From positions 8,955-72,954 of the forward strand of contig JAEEXJ010000001.1 of the NCBI GenBank assembly GCA_016291475.1: a DNA stretch of 64,000 nt. The letters run 5' to 3'. Shown in pieces: positions 41,639-50,465 of the stretch. The notes below the pieces were generated by a model, which did not search any database, was not told the origin of the DNA, and saw only the letters and a list, made by a program, of their open reading frames with translations. A program made the translations under genes and the position numbers. Source of the stretch: Lachnospiraceae bacterium (GTDB lineage: Bacteria; Bacillota_A; Clostridia; Lachnospirales; Lachnospiraceae). How positions within the stretch are numbered: the stretch's first letter is position 1; each line of letters starts with the position of its first letter.

Positions 41639-42967
41639 ATGAAAGTATTATGGCTATGCAATCTCATACCGCCTCAGGCAGGCGAGATTCTCGGCATCTC
41701 AGGCATTCCCAAGGAAGGCTGGGTCGAGGGTCTTATGACCGCCATGGCTTCTAAGGCTTCCGAAGTTAGCCTTGCCATTGCATTTCCCGTTTCCGAGGAG
41801 CATGACGGAAAAAGGGATTCCTTTGTGATAGGCGAAAATTTTGAGGTTACTTTCTTTGCTTTCCGTGAGGATACCGTTCACCCCGAAACATTCGATCCTT
41901 CTCTCGAAGGAAGGATGAATAGGATACTGGATGAGTTCCATCCCGATGTGGTCCATATTTTCGGAACCGAATTTCCTCATGCACTTGCAATGGGCAGGGC
42001 TGTGTGCGGCGATGATTTCCATTACCATCCCGGGAGAGAAAGACTCCTGATTACATTCCAGGGAATCTGTGCGGCTGTGGCTGCGGATTACATGGCTTGT
42101 CTTCCCGATGAGATCGTATCATCCACGACCTTCAGAGATACGGTGAAGAAGGATTCCATAAAACAGCAGCAGGAAAAATTTCAGGCAAGAGCCCGCAATG
42201 AACTTGAAGCTGCAGGATACGCCGGGTACCTTGGCGGAAGAACTTCTTTTGACAAGAAATGGGCAACAAGACTCGGCCCCGAAGCTCAGTACAGATATGC
42301 AGGAGAGGTTATGAGAGCTGTGTTCTATGAACCTCTTCCGACGGATATTAACAGGGATGCAAACACCATATTTGTATCCGGAGCGGATTATCCTCTTAAG
42401 GGATTCCATATCCTGCTCAGGGCACTCATGGATATCAACTGGCCGGAACTGAAAATAAGAGTTGCGGGTCAGAATATAGTTTCCAGAAATACTTTTAAAG
42501 AGAAAGTAAAGATCTCCGAATACGGGAAATATCTGGGAGATCTGATAGAGAGAGGAAATCTTCAGGGTAAGGTTGAATTCCTCGGAAGGATCTCCGCAGA
42601 GCAGATGAGAGAGGAATATCTGAAGTGCGGAATGTATATCTGTCCTTCTTCCGTAGAGAATTCTCCCAATTCCATCGTGGAAGCTTCTCTTTGCGAAACT
42701 CCTGTTATAGCTTCCAGAGTCGGGGGAATCCCCGATATCATCGAGGATAAAAAAGAATGCCTTCTCTATGACTGTAATGCAAGAAAACCTCTCGATGAAG
42801 TTGCGGCATCGCTTCGAGGATGTATCGAAGCCGTTATGGCAGATCCCGAAGCTGCAAAAAACAGAGCAAAAGCCGCAAGGAGGAGAGCTCTCAAGGAACA
42901 TGATCCCGGGACTGTTGCGGATCAGATGATCGGGATTTACACGGAGATGTGCGGCAGAGATTCATGA
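41639..42967 (+). CDS. GT4 family glycosyltransferase
   Basis: Two Rossmann-type halves. The N-half has WLCNLIPPQAGEILG and PDVVHIFGTEFPHAL; the C-half has IFVSGADYPLKGFHILLRA, VEFLGRISAEQMREEYLKC and CPSSVENSPNSIVEASLCE, with ETPVIASRVGGIPDII, the GT4 nucleotide-sugar site with its Glu. Starts directly after the previous stop. Length 442, cytoplasmic. Cluster glycan unknown. Confidence 0.92.
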   Translation: MKVLWLCNLIPPQAGEILGISGIPKEGWVEGLMTAMASKASEVSLAIAFPVSEEHDGKRDSFVIGENFEVTFFAFREDTVHPETFDPSLEGRMNRILDEFHPDVVHIFGTEFPHALAMGRAVCGDDFHYHPGRERLLITFQGICAAVAADYMACLPDEIVSSTTFRDTVKKDSIKQQQEKFQARARNELEAAGYAGYLGGRTSFDKKWATRLGPEAQYRYAGEVMRAVFYEPLPTDINRDANTIFVSGADYPLKGFHILLRALMDINWPELKIRVAGQNIVSRNTFKEKVKISEYGKYLGDLIERGNLQGKVEFLGRISAEQMREEYLKCGMYICPSSVENSPNSIVEASLCETPVIASRVGGIPDIIEDKKECLLYDCNARKPLDEVAASLRGCIEAVMADPEAAKNRAKAARRRALKEHDPGTVADQMIGIYTEMCGRDS

Positions 42968-44229
42968 AGATTGTCTTTGTATCCAATTATATAAATCATC
43001 ATCAGATTCCCTTTTGCGAGGCCATGATAGAAAAGCTTGGCCCCGCGGGGGATTTTGTTTTTATCCAGACGGAAAAGATAGAAGAAGAGCGTACTTCCAT
43101 GGGGTGGAAAGATGAGACCCTGGCATATGTGATGAGGGCATACGAAAGTGAGAAAGTTCACGAAGAGTGCCTTAAAAAGATCATGGATGCGGACTGTGCT
43201 CTCATAGGCTGGACCACGGATATGTCCCTTGTTATGCCCAGACTTAAGAAGGGAGCACTTACGCTTCGAATAAGCGAAAGGCTCTACAAGAAGAGCCAGC
43301 TCTACGCATACAATCCCAGAGGGCTTTTGGCCAAATACAAAGAGCATACAGCATTCAGAAAAGGTCCCGTATATCTCATGTGCGCAGGTGCTTATGTTGC
43401 ATCGGATTACGGAATTTTCAGCGCATACCCCGGCAAGAAATTCAAATGGGGTTATTTCCCCGAGTTAAAAGAATACGGAAATGAAGACCCTGCCGAGCTT
43501 AAATCCAAACCGGGTGACCCTGTAAGGGTGCTGTGGGCCGGAAGATTCATAGGCTGGAAGCATGCGGAGAATGCACTTTTAGTTGCCGGAAAGCTTCAGG
43601 AAGAAGGTATTCCTTTCCATATGGATATCATCGGAACAGGTGAGATGGAAGAAGAGTTAAAGCAGATCACCGCTTCCAAGAGGCTTATCGAGAATGTGAC
43701 TTTCACGGGCCCCATGGAGCCTTCAAAGGTCCGTGAGTATATGGAAAAAGCGGATATATTTATCTCTACCAGTGACAGACAGGAAGGTTGGGGCGCGGTT
43801 ATCAACGAAGCCATGAACTCATCCTGCTGCATGATAGTTCCGGCGGAAGCAGGCGCAGTTCCATATATGATCGAAAACGGATACAACGGATATGTGTTTA
43901 AGTCCGATGATACCGATGAACTTTTATCATGTGCAATGCAGGCTGCAAGATATCCCGATATCAGGAAGAAGATGGGCAGACGCGCATACGAGACCGTGAG
44001 ATATACCTGGAATGCAGCAAACGCAGCAGACAGAATGGTGCAGCTCATAGGAATCCTGTCTGATGCCTGGGGAATCGCCGAAGACGAATGCGGAGTTCCT
44101 TCAAGAGAAGTTCCCACAGAGACTGTTATCCCCTGGGATGAAGGCCCCTGCTCGAGAGAAGAGGTGCGGGATGAATCCGTAGTCATCGAAGAGGCACTTA
44201 AGTTTGATAAATCCGAAGACGAGTATTAA
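42964..44229 (+). CDS. GT4 family glycosyltransferase
   Basis: Start ATG 42964 by ATGA overlap. C-half motifs RVLWAGRFIGWKHAENALLV, VTFTGPMEPSKVREYM, FISTSDRQEGWGAVINEAMN (GT4 E-x7-E region) and IVPAEAGAVPYMIENGYNG. The N-half has IVFVSNYINHHQIPFCEAM. A ~50-residue acidic tail follows the fold. Last gene of the first polysaccharide cluster; its stop abuts a REP-like palindrome and the AT-rich island. Confidence 0.92.
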   Translation: MKIVFVSNYINHHQIPFCEAMIEKLGPAGDFVFIQTEKIEEERTSMGWKDETLAYVMRAYESEKVHEECLKKIMDADCALIGWTTDMSLVMPRLKKGALTLRISERLYKKSQLYAYNPRGLLAKYKEHTAFRKGPVYLMCAGAYVASDYGIFSAYPGKKFKWGYFPELKEYGNEDPAELKSKPGDPVRVLWAGRFIGWKHAENALLVAGKLQEEGIPFHMDIIGTGEMEEELKQITASKRLIENVTFTGPMEPSKVREYMEKADIFISTSDRQEGWGAVINEAMNSSCCMIVPAEAGAVPYMIENGYNGYVFKSDDTDELLSCAMQAARYPDIRKKMGRRAYETVRYTWNAANAADRMVQLIGILSDAWGIAEDECGVPSREVPTETVIPWDEGPCSREEVRDESVVIEEALKFDKSEDEY

Positions 44230-44277
44230 GGTGACAGAAGAGAGTTGGCATCATTGCGTGGACTTCGACATTGTCAC
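44230..44277. repeat. REP-like palindrome at the left edge of the AT-rich island
   Basis: GGTGACA (44230-44236) and TGTCAC (44272-44277) are inverted ends like those of the 38947 element. The interior is unrelated. Base composition and codon use change right after it. Confidence 0.55.
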
Positions 44278-44295
44278 ACAATTTAGAGGATTACA

Positions 44296-44631
44296 GTGGA
44301 AGATTTTTCTGGAAGAAAGAATAAAATATCTTTAGAAAGAGAACAAACCGAAGGAATAAAGTCATCGATTAACAATTATTATGATGCGGTTTCTGACCAA
44401 GCATATAGACTGAAAAACTATTTGGAATCGTTATCTCAATCTGATTGTTGTTCAAACGAAACACATTTTCAAATGTATGAGGAAGAACTATATGAATTCG
44501 GACTCAATAGGGAAAGATTAACGCATATTTTATCTGAGTATCAAGATGAACTAAAAAAACACTATAGTAATCTGGAACGGGAAGAAGACGAATTGCTTGA
44601 AGAAGAAAGCAGGGCTTTCGATAATGAGTGA
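44296..44631 (+). CDS. Small helical protein, LXG-associated (Lap1/DUF5082-like)
   Basis: GTG start with AGAGGA five bases upstream. 111 residues, almost all charged helix: a coiled-coil pattern from about residue 12 to 100 (KSSINNYYDAVSDQAYRLKN, LTHILSEYQDELKKHY), with no signal peptide. Size, helical make-up and place, first of two small genes before a long helical-N-terminal protein, match the Lap/DUF5082-type partners of LXG toxins (as YwqH-YwqI-YwqJ in Bacillus). Sequence evidence alone is weak; the call rests mainly on gene order. Confidence 0.55.
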   Translation: MEDFSGRKNKISLEREQTEGIKSSINNYYDAVSDQAYRLKNYLESLSQSDCCSNETHFQMYEEELYEFGLNRERLTHILSEYQDELKKHYSNLEREEDELLEEESRAFDNE

Positions 44632-44899
44632 CAGTATAGATATTAAAAATTTTGAAATAGAAGCAGTTGTAGATAAATTGCGTCATGTAAAAGGGATAGA
44701 AGAAAAGAAATCAATGTTGTCAGATGGAAGTACGATTTCGGGGTGGCGTAACCTCTTCGAATCAATCTCGGAGAGTGATGTTATCAGAAAAGAATTGGAA
44801 GAATCTGAATTGTTCCATATTGATAATATCAGTTCTTTTAATAGTAACTGGCTTGATCTGGATAAACGAATGGCAAGTGAAATATCGATAAACAAATGA
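44624..44899 (+). CDS. Small helical protein, LXG-associated (Lap2/DUF5344-like)
   Basis: ATG 44624 overlaps the previous gene by eight bases. 91 residues: SDSIDIKNFEIEAVVDKL, a central SGWRNLFESISESDVIRKEL and a C-terminal helix. The central SGW is reminiscent of the WXG turn. No signal peptide. It overlaps the toxin-like gene as ATGA, so expression is coupled one to one. Likely a targeting partner for the next protein; family assignment is by context. Confidence 0.55.
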   Translation: MSDSIDIKNFEIEAVVDKLRHVKGIEEKKSMLSDGSTISGWRNLFESISESDVIRKELEESELFHIDNISSFNSNWLDLDKRMASEISINK

Positions 44900-46599
44900 A
44901 TAGCGATTCAATATTAAATGGAAATAGAATATGTGAGGAATCCGATCACTTGTCCAGATCGCTTCAAATGGAAATCGACAGTTATAATGCTAAAATTCAG
45001 ATGTTGATGGAATTCGAAAATCTGGATATTAGTGGCGAATCCGTATCTGCGATCAAGCGGAAAAATAAGGAATTGATCGAAATTATTAGAATGCTGATAG
45101 ATGCAGATCAGTGTGATGTCAGAGATTTGAGTATATTATCTGATCGTGTGCGAGGCATATACATAAACGGAGATGAAGTGCTTAGAAATATTGAAACAGC
45201 ACGACGTAATGCTGATGAGTGTAGCAATACGGCTTCTTCATTAAGTGCGGCTGCTGATCGGGCAATATATCCTTGGGAGGCTCAGAGTTTACGCGGTATG
45301 GCATCAGCCAGCAGAAGCCAAGCCGACAGTTGGAACCGAATAAGGGAACATTGGGAAAAACAAAGAGATTTATATGATGCAATCGATGATAATACGTCTC
45401 AGCTGTTTCGCGATGGTACATCTTTGAATAGACAAGCTGGGATTAAAATGAATTCCCGCACACAATGGGGATTATCTCGTGGACAATATGATGCAAATGG
45501 TTCTTCGGATTTATTGAGGAGTGGCGCCGGAAAGATCTCCATAGTGGATTTTACAAAGCGGTATCTCGCCAGCTCGGGATTTGATGAATCGGATATTGAT
45601 ATAATATATAAAAACTACTATGATGTTTTTCTTTTGATAATGCAGGCACAAAGGCACCACTCGTTTGAGTTGTATGATCTGTTAATAAAAGCACGTAAGT
45701 TGTGTTTGAAGGAATCATATAGAAGTATATATGACGATTTAGTTGATCACCAGGGATATACATCAGAGCAAGCGATGGATTTTTTGTATGATTTGTATGC
45801 TAACGATGCACTGGAATCATATGATAAGTCTTTATATTTTCCGGTATCTGATCCTTTTACAGATATCAAAGATGATCTGGAGTTTGAAAGATACATTTTT
45901 GAAAAAATAAATTTCCCTATCCGCCCTGAGGAAATCGAACAAGTACACGATATCCTTGTGGATTTTGGTATTACGGATAGATACAGTATAGCTTGTTTTC
46001 TTCTATGCTGTGATTATGAAACGTATGTCCCTAATCCCAACTCGATAGGTGAGGGTGACTATTGTGATTCAAATGGGCTACTGATAAGTGAACTATATGA
46101 TGAGGATAGTGATTATGAGTATTCGGTTCGCGGAGTAGGATATATTCAAGTTACTCACTTGGACAACCAGAGACGGGCGTATGAAGAATTATATGCTCGA
46201 GGGTATGTTGGGGAATTAGATGCAGATGGTAGTTATGTAAACGAACTGGCCCAATCTCCATGGGCGGTTTCTGCGTGGTATTGGTCAATGAATCCGACCT
46301 TGGAAGATGGATCGAGCTTAAATGAATATGTTGTAAATGTGATTAATTCGGAGGAATATAAAGGGTTTACAATTGGCTTGCCATACGTTTGTGAAGCTTT
46401 TGTTAATGGGAAAGAAACCCGAGAAATAGATGATTATCATCATTTGATTGCTCGTGGTATGGTAGATAATTGGACTGTTGATTCATACGGTTATTTATGG
46501 ATTAATAATACAAATACTCAGTTGCCGTCTATTTTACGATTTAATGAAATGGCAAATTCTTTTAGACTAATTATGGAGGATAAAAGGGTTTGCGATTGA
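44896..46599 (+). CDS. Putative LXG-type effector with GH19/lysozyme-like C-terminus
   Basis: 567 residues. Residues ~1-200 are helical without signal peptide, resembling LXG/WXG-type export regions. After a linker, residues ~340-545 resemble the GH19 chitinase/lysozyme-like fold: YSIACFLLCCDYETYVPN, with Glu375 where the GH19 catalytic Glu of the HET motif lies; a GDYCDSNGLL segment; SVRGVGYIQVTHLDNQRRAY, equal to the YRGRGYIQLTGxxNY signature (Arg412); and SPWAVSAWYWSMNP, equal to the later A-x-x-FW motif. GH19-like enzymes cut chitin or peptidoglycan. With two small upstream partners and lipoproteins downstream, a cell-wall-targeting antibacterial toxin is inferred. No type VII machinery is in the window. 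Confidence 0.65.
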   Translation: MNSDSILNGNRICEESDHLSRSLQMEIDSYNAKIQMLMEFENLDISGESVSAIKRKNKELIEIIRMLIDADQCDVRDLSILSDRVRGIYINGDEVLRNIETARRNADECSNTASSLSAAADRAIYPWEAQSLRGMASASRSQADSWNRIREHWEKQRDLYDAIDDNTSQLFRDGTSLNRQAGIKMNSRTQWGLSRGQYDANGSSDLLRSGAGKISIVDFTKRYLASSGFDESDIDIIYKNYYDVFLLIMQAQRHHSFELYDLLIKARKLCLKESYRSIYDDLVDHQGYTSEQAMDFLYDLYANDALESYDKSLYFPVSDPFTDIKDDLEFERYIFEKINFPIRPEEIEQVHDILVDFGITDRYSIACFLLCCDYETYVPNPNSIGEGDYCDSNGLLISELYDEDSDYEYSVRGVGYIQVTHLDNQRRAYEELYARGYVGELDADGSYVNELAQSPWAVSAWYWSMNPTLEDGSSLNEYVVNVINSEEYKGFTIGLPYVCEAFVNGKETREIDDYHHLIARGMVDNWTVDSYGYLWINNTNTQLPSILRFNEMANSFRLIMEDKRVCD

Positions 46600-46634
46600 T
46601 AAATCGATAATAAGCAGATTGATGGATATATAAT

Positions 46635-47849
46635 ATGGATAAACACATTAACTACAGAACTATAATTTTGCTATTTACAGTTGTACTTTTACTTATGCCG
46701 TCATGCAGTCCGAAAGTTGATAGTATTGCAACATATGAAGCTGATATCGATGTAACTGAACAGATAGTTTTTGACGATGAATCTGAAAAGAATGAAGTCG
46801 ACAGTTCTTCAAACAATTCTATTGGAAGATTGATCAGCTCTGAAGAAATGATCACTGAGATATTGGGAGAACAACCTATCGACATATACGATAGCAGCAA
46901 TGCCTCGTGTGATAGTTGGGCAGATTATTATGAAGCGTTAGTATACAGCAATCTATTATATGATAATATTTATTATTTAGCATATTTGGATGAAGATGAT
47001 GATCCTGAACTGATTGAGTACAATAGATCGAGTGATATTACATCTATTTATTCTTGGAAAAATCCCGATAATGATTTGCATATTTCTGGACAGATCGCTT
47101 ATGAAGCATATACCGGACAGATATTATCAAAAAGTTCTTATAAGGACGCAGACGGTAACCGAATTGACTATCTGGCAGATAAACTGTATACGTCGAATGG
47201 TATTGAGGAATGCGCCTGCTATTATGAGAATCCAGATGAAGTGTGGAATGTATTGGGCGTACAAATCAATATGGAAAGTTATAATTCGATTACAGAGAAA
47301 TACGACTTTTTAAACATAAAGGTTCTTAGATATGATAATTGTTATTCTCCAATTGAAATAATGTATGTTTTGAATTCGGGATTTGATTCTTCGTATGGTC
47401 ATAGGTACGAGATAATATATGATGATCTTAGCTGGGAGGAAGCAAAGAAAAAATGTGAAGAACGAGGCGGATATCTTGCTGTTATAACCTCATATCCCGA
47501 GCAAATCAGAATCAAGGAACTGATGGATGTATATGCGGTTGAAAACTCTGCGTTTTATATAGGCTGCGCCCAAAATGCTGATCAAATATGGTACTTGAGT
47601 GATGGGAACTATATGAATGTGGGCGGCGGCTGTATTTTTGTTGATATGCCGACTTATTCTACGTTCAAGTCAATGCTTGGAGAATATGCTTCTGATGATA
47701 TGAGATACGGAATGGCATATTATCATCGTGGTTATATCGGAGAATCCATTATATATAATATGGATCTGATATATGGCCCCAATAATCTCGCGGAATATAA
47801 TCCTGAGACTTCAGGCAGAGTAGGATATATCTGCGAATACGATAATTAA
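46635..47849 (+). CDS. Lipoprotein with C-type-lectin-like domain, putative immunity protein
   Basis: Signal peptide with lipobox MPSC (Cys24). Residues ~70-250 hold a domain with YYLAYLDEDDDPELIEY, an Asp-rich turn seen in many clostridial lipoproteins. Residues ~256-404 look like a C-type lectin-like domain: DDLSWEEAKKKCEERGGYLA, VITSYPEQIRIKEL, AFYIGCAQN, and the closing GRVGYICEYDN. It lies 36 bases after the toxin-like gene and would sit on the outer membrane face, where a wall hydrolase acts. Function as immunity is inference. It is clearly paralogous to 48662-49888. Confidence 0.7.
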   Translation: MDKHINYRTIILLFTVVLLLMPSCSPKVDSIATYEADIDVTEQIVFDDESEKNEVDSSSNNSIGRLISSEEMITEILGEQPIDIYDSSNASCDSWADYYEALVYSNLLYDNIYYLAYLDEDDDPELIEYNRSSDITSIYSWKNPDNDLHISGQIAYEAYTGQILSKSSYKDADGNRIDYLADKLYTSNGIEECACYYENPDEVWNVLGVQINMESYNSITEKYDFLNIKVLRYDNCYSPIEIMYVLNSGFDSSYGHRYEIIYDDLSWEEAKKKCEERGGYLAVITSYPEQIRIKELMDVYAVENSAFYIGCAQNADQIWYLSDGNYMNVGGGCIFVDMPTYSTFKSMLGEYASDDMRYGMAYYHRGYIGESIIYNMDLIYGPNNLAEYNPETSGRVGYICEYDN

Positions 47850-47909
47850 GCGACAGTGGAGAACTGATATCATTGAGCTTATAGATGTTTTGTCAGAGTA
47901 GTATATTTA

Positions 47910-48551
47910 ATGAAGATTAGAATGATATATACATTTTTATTATGTGTTGTGTTAGCCGGATGTAGTTCACTTTCTTATAATTCCAGAGAATTTCTGGATG
48001 AAAGTGATACTAATACCTATAATGAGGTTACTTCGGATTATGATGATAAAGAACTTGATGCTAACCCTGTGTTCGATGATTTTTTTGATGGTAAATGTCC
48101 AGCGATACAAGCTGATGGAGATGAACTTTGGGTAGATGATCTGGAATTCAGTGATACGGACAGTAACCTTCTCCGAATCGGTGAAAGAAAAGACGTTGAT
48201 AATGATGGTATTGTAGAGCAATTGATAGACGGACCTTTCGATGGTGGGTTTTATCTGGATTGTGAATTCGGGGAATTGTATGTTTTTCCGAAATTTGAAC
48301 ATTATGGAAATGTCAGTTATTTAGATTATGATGATGGATGTCGGATTCTATATTGGGATATAAAATCCGGAATACAGTTTTACCATCTGATCAAAATGAA
48401 CGGCACATTTATTGAGGAGGACACTCAGTTTTTATACAGCGAGGAATATGATGGTAACAGTACCATTTGGAAATACAGAATTAACGGAGAAGAAGTGGAA
48501 GAGGATTTTTTTATTTCTGAAATTAATCGATTGCTACCAGGATATTTTTAA
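47910..48551 (+). CDS. Small acidic lipoprotein, unknown
   Basis: 213 residues with lipobox LAGC (Cys18) and a very acidic body. Recognisable stretches are NPVFDDFFDGKCPAIQADGD and RIGERKDVDNDGIVEQLIDG, the latter an Asp-rich calcium-like loop. No family recognised. A damaged copy lies at 51806-52068. Position between two lectin-like lipoproteins suggests the same surface role. Gene use is AT-rich like its neighbours. Confidence 0.65.
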   Translation: MKIRMIYTFLLCVVLAGCSSLSYNSREFLDESDTNTYNEVTSDYDDKELDANPVFDDFFDGKCPAIQADGDELWVDDLEFSDTDSNLLRIGERKDVDNDGIVEQLIDGPFDGGFYLDCEFGELYVFPKFEHYGNVSYLDYDDGCRILYWDIKSGIQFYHLIKMNGTFIEEDTQFLYSEEYDGNSTIWKYRINGEEVEEDFFISEINRLLPGYF

Positions 48552-48580
48552 GTGTCGGTGGTGAAAGATTGATAGGGGTT

Positions 48581-48616
48581 ATGAATAAACACATTAATTA
48601 TATCATTGATACATGA
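48581..48616 (+). pseudogene. 5' remnant of a lectin-like lipoprotein gene
   Basis: The frame MNKHINYIIDT ends in a stop after 11 codons. Its first seven residues match the start of the protein at 46635 (MDKHINY) at both DNA and protein level. It reads as the leftover 5' end of another copy, lost during duplication. The gap 48617-48661 holds nothing else recognised. Confidence 0.5.
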
Positions 48617-48661
48617 TTTAGGGACTAAATAATTTGTATAACGATTATTGAATGAACAATA

Positions 48662-49888
48662 ATGAATTTGAGAAGATATAAAAGTATACTTATTTGTTTT
48701 TTATTTGCTGTAATTCTGTGTTCGTGTAATACATTTAATGAGCAAGACAGCATTGGTAATGTTCAACCCTCGACTGGTGAGAATGTAGATTCAATTGATG
48801 GGAAAGATGAATTATTACCTTCTTCTCATTCTGATCAAATGATATTTGTTTCGACAGAGGAGATGATCCAGGAGATACTCGGATTTGAACCGATTCATAC
48901 TGATATTATGAATTTTTCTGAGTCGGATTATGAAGACTGGCTTGATTACTATTCTTCAATTGTTTATACCAACATAAATGCATATGATATCGGCTATTAT
49001 CTATCATATCTTGATGGAGATGATATTCCTGAATTGATTGAATGTGTAGGTGCGTTAGAAGCCTCTTTCGTATGGTCGTGGAAAACTCCGGGTGAATTCA
49101 GCGAAATGCCCAGGACGTTTGCTTATAATGAACGGTCGGGGAGGATTCTGTCAAAAAATACCTATTTTTATACGGAACAAAATTCAGATTATCTATATTA
49201 CGGTAGATATGACGGTGATTCCGGATACGAAATGTGTGAGTATTATAATGCTGACCACGAGGGATCATATAAAGTGTTTGATGTATCCGTCGACAAAGAT
49301 AATTATTCGGTTTTGACTGATATATTTGACATGGATAATCTCATCAAATGTGACTATTCCCATAGCTATTCATCCCTGGAAATCATATATATAATGAAAA
49401 CCGGTCATGATTCTTCATATAATCACAGATATGAGATTTTTTATGATGACTTGAGTTGGGAAGAAGCCCGTGAAAAATGCACTGAAAAGGGTGGATATTT
49501 AGCTACAATCACTTCGACAGAGGAATTGAATTTATTAAGTGAATTGTTGAGTGAAAACGAATCAAATGAATCAGCGTTCTATATTGGATATCGTAGATTT
49601 AATGGAAGCGAGCACGGTGAGTGTGTTTGCTTGAACGATGGAAGATATTTGCATGCAGAATATCAAGATAAATTTAGGATTCGTTATCCTGATCATTCAT
49701 ATTTTAAGAAATTTTACGGTGATTATTCAAATGGCGATTTACTATATGGATTATTCTGTTACTGCGATAGTGACGTGAATGGAACGCAGAATGGCGGTTC
49801 AGAATTGGTTTATGGCCCTGAAAATCTTGCGAAATATAACCCGGAGATGTCAGGGAGAGTAGGATATATCTGCGAATACGATGAGTGA
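48662..49888 (+). CDS. Lipoprotein with C-type-lectin-like domain, second paralog
   Basis: 408 residues, lipobox LCSC (Cys22). It aligns along its length with 46635-47849: STEEMIQEILGFEPI, YYLSYLDGDDIPELIE, RYEIFYDDLSWEEAREKC, GGYLATITSTEELNLL, AFYIGYRR, YGPENLAKYNPEMSGRVGYI. The lectin-like part spans about residues 256-408. The signal peptide differs and instead resembles that of the damaged lipoprotein at 51806, so a swap of 5' ends is likely. Probable second immunity-type surface protein. Confidence 0.7.
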   Translation: MNLRRYKSILICFLFAVILCSCNTFNEQDSIGNVQPSTGENVDSIDGKDELLPSSHSDQMIFVSTEEMIQEILGFEPIHTDIMNFSESDYEDWLDYYSSIVYTNINAYDIGYYLSYLDGDDIPELIECVGALEASFVWSWKTPGEFSEMPRTFAYNERSGRILSKNTYFYTEQNSDYLYYGRYDGDSGYEMCEYYNADHEGSYKVFDVSVDKDNYSVLTDIFDMDNLIKCDYSHSYSSLEIIYIMKTGHDSSYNHRYEIFYDDLSWEEAREKCTEKGGYLATITSTEELNLLSELLSENESNESAFYIGYRRFNGSEHGECVCLNDGRYLHAEYQDKFRIRYPDHSYFKKFYGDYSNGDLLYGLFCYCDSDVNGTQNGGSELVYGPENLAKYNPEMSGRVGYICEYDE

Positions 49889-49930
49889 GTTTATGTTGAA
49901 CTTCTTATATGATTTGACTAATTCAGAGCT

Positions 49931-50401
49931 ATGAGAATAAGTAAAGAAACAATAGTATATCCTCTTCCGACATTTGAACTGCTTGCTAAAAAGGAATCAA
50001 AGTGGAGATTACAGTTACCTCAGGATTATAGGTTCTTTATCTTGAAGTATAACGGGGCTGTTCCTGCAGAATGCAACTTTAGCTGTAGTGGTCATGAATA
50101 TATGGTCACGAGATTCCTGTGCATTCTAGAGAATGTAAGAGAATCGGAATTCGGATGGCTTGATATCAGCGTGGTGGAATCTCAGATAGGAGAACGTCTG
50201 ACTGAAAATGAGGATCTAATCGGAGTTGAGGTTCTGCCCATTGCAGAATTGTATTCCGGAGATTACCTATGCCTTGATTTCAGGATTGATAAATCTTCTC
50301 CTTCCGTATGCGTATGGAGTCACGAAGAATCTGAAGATTTTAGTCCTGTAACATATGAAGTAGCAAGGAACTTTACAGTGTTTCAAAAACTATTAAGATA
50401 A
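49931..50401 (+). CDS. SMI1/KNR4 (SUKH) family protein, probable immunity protein
   Basis: 156 residues with the SUKH pattern: LPQDYRFFILKYNGAVPAEC near the start, a middle IGVEVLPIAELYSGDYLCLD, and a closing VCVWSHEESEDFSPVTYEVARNF. SUKH proteins are common cytoplasmic immunity factors in polymorphic-toxin loci, often against nuclease toxins. No matching nuclease is adjacent, so this may be an orphan kept against rivals. No signal peptide. Confidence 0.8.
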   Translation: MRISKETIVYPLPTFELLAKKESKWRLQLPQDYRFFILKYNGAVPAECNFSCSGHEYMVTRFLCILENVRESEFGWLDISVVESQIGERLTENEDLIGVEVLPIAELYSGDYLCLDFRIDKSSPSVCVWSHEESEDFSPVTYEVARNFTVFQKLLR

Positions 50402-50412
50402 AGCGGATAATT

Positions 50413-50445
50413 CAACAAGGACGGTCCCGAGATCCGTCCTTGTTG
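50413..50445. other. Perfect 12-bp hairpin between immunity-type genes
   Basis: CAACAAGGACGG and CCGTCCTTGTTG pair around a 9-base loop 12 bases after the SUKH stop. No T tract on either strand. It may end or protect the message. Confidence 0.6.
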
Positions 50446-50465
50446 GAGTAATAAGGGATTATCTT

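Noticed and set aside
42119..42901. 260-codon minus-strand open frame
   Set aside because: Lies opposite a well-supported GT4 gene and has no motif or ribosome binding site.
44896..46599. Nutritional chitinase
   Set aside because: No signal peptide or chitin-binding domain; the helical N-terminus, small partner genes and lipoprotein neighbours fit an exported toxin better.
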